DNA from: Pseudomonas sp.
GTDB taxonomy: Bacteria > Pseudomonadota > Gammaproteobacteria > Pseudomonadales > Pseudomonadaceae
Assembly: GCA_003488145.1 (NCBI GenBank)
Contig: DNMQ01000341.1
Coordinates: 1-9,325 of the forward strand
DNA: 9,325 nt
Reading direction: 5' to 3'
Below, one piece after another: positions 7,038-9,325 of this stretch. The position numbers were made by a program, and so were the translations under genes. The first letter of the stretch is position 1. Every line of letters begins with the position of its first letter. The notes below the pieces were generated by a model. That model searched no databases. It saw only the letters and a program-made list of their open reading frames with translations, and was not told the DNA's origin.

Positions 7038-7817
7038 TTAGCGGGTCGCCATCCAGATCAGCAGGCCGGCCTGGAACAGCGCCAGCGCAATCAGGCAAAC
7101 AATGGTGAATCGCAGCGCACCGTCCTCACGGCGGAAGCGGGCGATTCGCTCCTGCAGCTCACGAATCTGGTTCTCCTGTGCCTGCAGGTTGCGGTCGGCC
7201 TGTTCCAGCATCGCCGCCGCCTCCTGCAGCTCCACTACCTGCACCTTCTCGCTGTTCCAGTCCGCTCGCAGGGCGCTGACCCGCGGTGCGCCGTAGGTTG
7301 GCTTGAGCGGCGTCGCCTGGGAGTAGTCGATATCGAAGCCCTGGGTGCGCAGGCAGTGATCGCGACGCAGGCGCTGGTCTTCGCTCGCCACATCCTTCGG
7401 CAACGCGCCGCCCTCGACCAGATAGTGGCTCCAGCGCTTCTGCGCCCATGCCGCGCCCTGGGCCAACAGAAAGCGGCCGAGGCCTCGATTGGCCGGGTCC
7501 AGTTGTAATCTGTTATCCGGCCCGAAGCGCAGCTCCTTGCTGCGGTGATCGGCCCACACCTCCAGCACGTTGTTCTTACGCGAGCGCACCTGGCCGGGGA
7601 TGTTGATGAACATCCGCAGCAGACTCTGTTCGGGGGTATGTCGTTCCAGCTGCGCAAGTTCGACGAAACGCAGCGGGCGCGCGCCGCCGTCGCGCTCGGT
7701 GGGCAGTGGTGACAGGCGCAGCAGGCGGAAACGGTCGGGCTTGAGCTCCGTCCACGGATGCTTCGGTGCTGCCGGCTGGTCTTTTTCAGTGCTCTGGGTG
7801 GTTTCGCTGTCGGTCAT
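7038..7817 (-). CDS. Uncharacterised protein with coiled coil and C-terminal membrane anchor; possible degenerate GNAT-like core
   Basis: I do not recognise this 259-residue protein. Residues 1-25 are polar and probably disordered. Residues 27-165 look like a compact domain. Within it, DPANRGLGRFLLAQGAAWAQ (107-126), followed by QRLRRDHCLRTQGFDI (148-163), recalls the acetyl-CoA-binding turn and the C-terminal helix-strand of GNAT acetyltransferases. The resemblance is weak and the first half is not typical. Residues 189-231 are a charged heptad-like coiled coil. Residues 236-256 are a single hydrophobic helix with only three residues after it, so the protein is probably tail-anchored in the inner membrane with its bulk in the cytoplasm. 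The ATG at 7815-7817 has an AGGAA Shine-Dalgarno 8 bases upstream (7825-7829). It lies 81 bases downstream of the hydrolase gene on the same strand and ends 4 bases from the convergent porin gene. A role in sugar uptake is not indicated. Confidence 0.8.
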   Translation of the reverse strand: MTDSETTQSTEKDQPAAPKHPWTELKPDRFRLLRLSPLPTERDGGARPLRFVELAQLERHTPEQSLLRMFINIPGQVRSRKNNVLEVWADHRSKELRFGPDNRLQLDPANRGLGRFLLAQGAAWAQKRWSHYLVEGGALPKDVASEDQRLRRDHCLRTQGFDIDYSQATPLKPTYGAPRVSALRADWNSEKVQVVELQEAAAMLEQADRNLQAQENQIRELQERIARFRREDGALRFTIVCLIALALFQAGLLIWMATR

Positions 7818-7841
7818 CTGCGCGTTCCTGGGCCTGCGCGG

Positions 7842-7859
7842 CGGCTCGTTCAGGAGCCG
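7842..7859. repeat. Small inverted repeat between the hydrolase and membrane-anchored protein genes
   Basis: CGGCTC (7842-7847) pairs with GAGCCG (7854-7859) around a 6-base loop. There is no T-run on either side, so it is not a recognisable terminator. It might modestly separate expression of the two minus-strand genes, or be incidental in GC-rich sequence. Confidence 0.3.
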
Positions 7860-7898
7860 ATCGGGCCCTCGTCATGCGGGCTATCGGCAGCGCGGCGC

Positions 7899-8861
7899 CT
7901 AACTGGAGGCTGGCAGGATGCCATTGGCCTGCAGGAAGTGTCGGATACGTTCCTGCAGGCCCCAGGCGAGCGGCAGGTCGGGGTCATCATAGGAGGCCAA
8001 CTGTTGCGCATTCGCCGGGACGATGCGCAGCACATGGTTCATGCCATCGATCAGCGCCAGTTCGGCGTCGGGCTTGGCACGCTGCAGGGCTTCGGCGTCC
8101 TCGATGCCGACCTGGATGTCGTGGCGGCCCTGGACGATCAGCGCGGGTGTCTCGAAGGCCGCGAAGGCCTCCGCCGGGTCGTAGGCGAACAGCGAAATCA
8201 GGTATGGCTGCACGCTGGGGCGGAACAGCACCTGCAGGGGCTCCGGCACTTCGGCGTGGGTTCGGCCGGCCTTGAGCTCGTCGATCAGAAAATAGCTGGT
8301 GGCGAGCAGTGCCGGAGGCAGGCGACCCTGCAGTTGCTCGCACAGCACCTCGTCGATCGGTCGGCCGCTGCCGGCGATGCTGATCAGCGCCGCGGCACCT
8401 GAGCGAGGCGCCGCAAGGCTGGCGATCAGCGCACCTTCGCTGTGGCCGACGAGGATCGGCTCGCCGAAGCGCGGGTCACCCTTGAGCCGTTCGCTCCAGG
8501 CCAACGCATCGCTGACGTAGGCTTCGACGCTGAGGTCGCGCTCGTCCGGTGCGGCGGCCAGGCTCGCGCCGACGCCGCGCTTGTCGTAGCGCAGGCTGGC
8601 CACGCCCTGCCTGGCCAGGCCCTGGGCCAACCGCTTGAGGCTGTCGTTGTGGCCGGCCGGGTTGTTGCCGTTCCGGTCGGTCGGCCCGGAGCCGGCGATG
8701 AGCAGGGCGACCGGCAGCGGCCGCTCGCTTTTCGGCAGCAGCACTGTGCCCTGCAGCACGCCATGGCCGGTGTCGAGGTTCAGCGTCTGCGTGAGCAGGG
8801 TCTGCGCATGTACGAATGAGAGGGGCATGGTCAGCAGCAGTAGGATCAGCAGGGCACGCAT
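7899..8861 (-). CDS. Exported serine alpha/beta hydrolase (S33-like)
   Basis: A 320-residue hydrolase with an N-terminal Sec signal, [19 protein letters not shown], likely cleaved before Q20, so it should act in the periplasm. The fold is alpha/beta hydrolase. The oxyanion-loop region is [12 protein letters not shown] (55-66), the nucleophile elbow GHSEG has S141, the acid is D248 in QGRHD, and the base is H276 in GMNH, so the triad is complete. Similar proteins are annotated as esterases, lipases or serine aminopeptidase-like; the substrate cannot be told from sequence. ATG 8859-8861 has only a weak Shine-Dalgarno, but it is the start that gives a complete signal peptide; the next in-frame ATG (8826-8828) would cut it short. 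The gene is divergent from aroC and followed 81 bases later by the membrane-anchored protein gene, so a two-gene transcript is possible. Confidence 0.88.
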   Translation of the reverse strand: MRALLILLLLTMPLSFVHAQTLLTQTLNLDTGHGVLQGTVLLPKSERPLPVALLIAGSGPTDRNGNNPAGHNDSLKRLAQGLARQGVASLRYDKRGVGASLAAAPDERDLSVEAYVSDALAWSERLKGDPRFGEPILVGHSEGALIASLAAPRSGAAALISIAGSGRPIDEVLCEQLQGRLPPALLATSYFLIDELKAGRTHAEVPEPLQVLFRPSVQPYLISLFAYDPAEAFAAFETPALIVQGRHDIQVGIEDAEALQRAKPDAELALIDGMNHVLRIVPANAQQLASYDDPDLPLAWGLQERIRHFLQANGILPASS

Positions 8862-8948
8862 GGAAGGCTTCGCCGGTTACGGAGCGGGTTTGACGCGAGG
8901 ATCGGTGCGAGGTTCGCCGCTGCGCCAGTATGCGCGCCGAAGACAGGC

Positions 8949-8977
8949 AGTGAAACCGCGGCGCCCTCAGGTATACT
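8949..8977 (+). promoter_or_regulatory. Likely sigma70 promoter of aroC
   Basis: TATACT at 8972-8977 is a good -10 (5 of 6), 40 bases before the aroC ATG, and is followed by a GC-rich discriminator. The hexamer 17 bases upstream (AGTGAA, 8949-8954) is a weak -35. The start of transcription would be near 8984, giving a leader of about 34 bases that contains a T6 run (8989-8994). The rest of the 156-base divergent region (8862-9017) shows only a possible minus-strand -10 for the hydrolase (CATACT, reverse of 8927-8932). Confidence 0.5.
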
Positions 8978-9017
8978 TCCGGCCCCTGTTTTTTCGGTCG
9001 ATCGCGGAGCGTCCTGC

Positions 9018-9325
9018 ATGTCCGGCAATACCTACGGCAAGCTGTTCACCGTCACCACTGCCGGCGAAAGCCACGGGCCTGCGCTGGTGGCCATCGTCGA
9101 TGGCTGCCCACCCGGGCTGGAGCTGTCGCTGGACGATCTGCAGCGCGATCTCGACCGTCGCAAGCCCGGCACCAGCCGGCACACCACGCAGCGCCAGGAA
9201 GCCGACGAGGTGGAAATCCTTTCCGGCGTGTTCGAAGGCAGAACCACCGGGTGTCCGATCGGCCTGCTGATCCGCAACACCGACCAGAAGTCCAAGGACT
9301 ACTCGGCGATCAAGGACCTGTTCCG
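9018..9325 (+). CDS. aroC: Chorismate synthase, 3' end beyond the window
   Basis: This enzyme makes chorismate from 5-enolpyruvylshikimate 3-phosphate using reduced FMN, the last step of the shikimate pathway in the cytoplasm. The first 102 residues are visible and match AroC throughout. They include [20 protein letters not shown], the classic N-terminal signature with active-site H19 in GESHG, then [32 protein letters not shown] and [19 protein letters not shown] 9018 is supported by GGAG (9006-9009), 8 bases upstream, and by the family's usual MSGNT start. About 260 further residues are expected to the right. It is a housekeeping gene and is not functionally tied to the glucose cassette; it only marks the boundary of that locus. 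Confidence 0.97.
   Translation, partial: MSGNTYGKLFTVTTAGESHGPALVAIVDGCPPGLELSLDDLQRDLDRRKPGTSRHTTQRQEADEVEILSGVFEGRTTGCPIGLLIRNTDQKSKDYSAIKDLF

Noticed and set aside
8635..9270. Plus-strand 211-codon frame spanning the hydrolase 5' end and the aroC start
   Set aside because: It overlaps both real genes out of frame, encodes no recognisable domain, and crosses the promoter region of aroC.

Overview
The window looks like a chromosomal stretch of a high-GC gammaproteobacterium of the Pseudomonas group. The evidence is the gene order gtrS - gtsA-gtsB-gtsC-gtsD - sugar porin, which is the standard Pseudomonas glucose-uptake locus, together with the protein sequences and typical Pseudomonas G/C-rich codon use. 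I see no insertion sequence, phage gene, tRNA, rRNA or CRISPR array. No gene-free stretch exceeds about 160 bases. LAYOUT: Bases 1-1242 hold the 3' part of a sensor histidine kinase (GtrS-like), cut by the left edge. A 158-base gap follows, with a probable regulated promoter and leader. Bases 1401-5699 encode a complete ABC importer for glucose-type sugars: periplasmic binding protein GtsA, permeases GtsB and GtsC, and ATPase GtsD. Bases 5810-7033 encode an outer-membrane sugar channel. By sequence it is a LamB (maltoporin)-family 18-strand porin, not the OprB-family porin known from this position in P. aeruginosa. On the opposite strand, ending only 4 bases from the porin gene, is an uncharacterised protein with a possible degenerate GNAT-like core, a coiled coil and a C-terminal membrane anchor (7038-7817). 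Upstream of it on the same strand is an exported serine alpha/beta hydrolase (7899-8861). The right edge holds the start of aroC, chorismate synthase (9018 onwards), transcribed divergently from the hydrolase. HOW IT WORKS TOGETHER: The porin lets sugar cross the outer membrane, GtsA captures it in the periplasm, and GtsBCD pumps it into the cytoplasm at the cost of ATP. GtrS, with its response regulator (presumably encoded just left of the window), senses sugar metabolites and is expected to activate the gts genes. The sequence also shows a likely post-transcriptional layer. Perfect 11-base AAnAAnAAnAA tracts, the Hfq/Crc catabolite-repression target pattern of pseudomonads, sit at the ribosome-binding sites of exactly the two most abundant components, gtsA and the porin, with a weaker version at gtsD. 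Two strong hairpins without U-tracts lie between gtsA and gtsB and probably let the binding protein be made in excess over the membrane parts. There is no clear new system here. The most unusual points are the LamB-type porin in a glucose cassette, the paired Hfq/Crc-type sites, and the unassigned membrane-anchored protein at 7038-7817.
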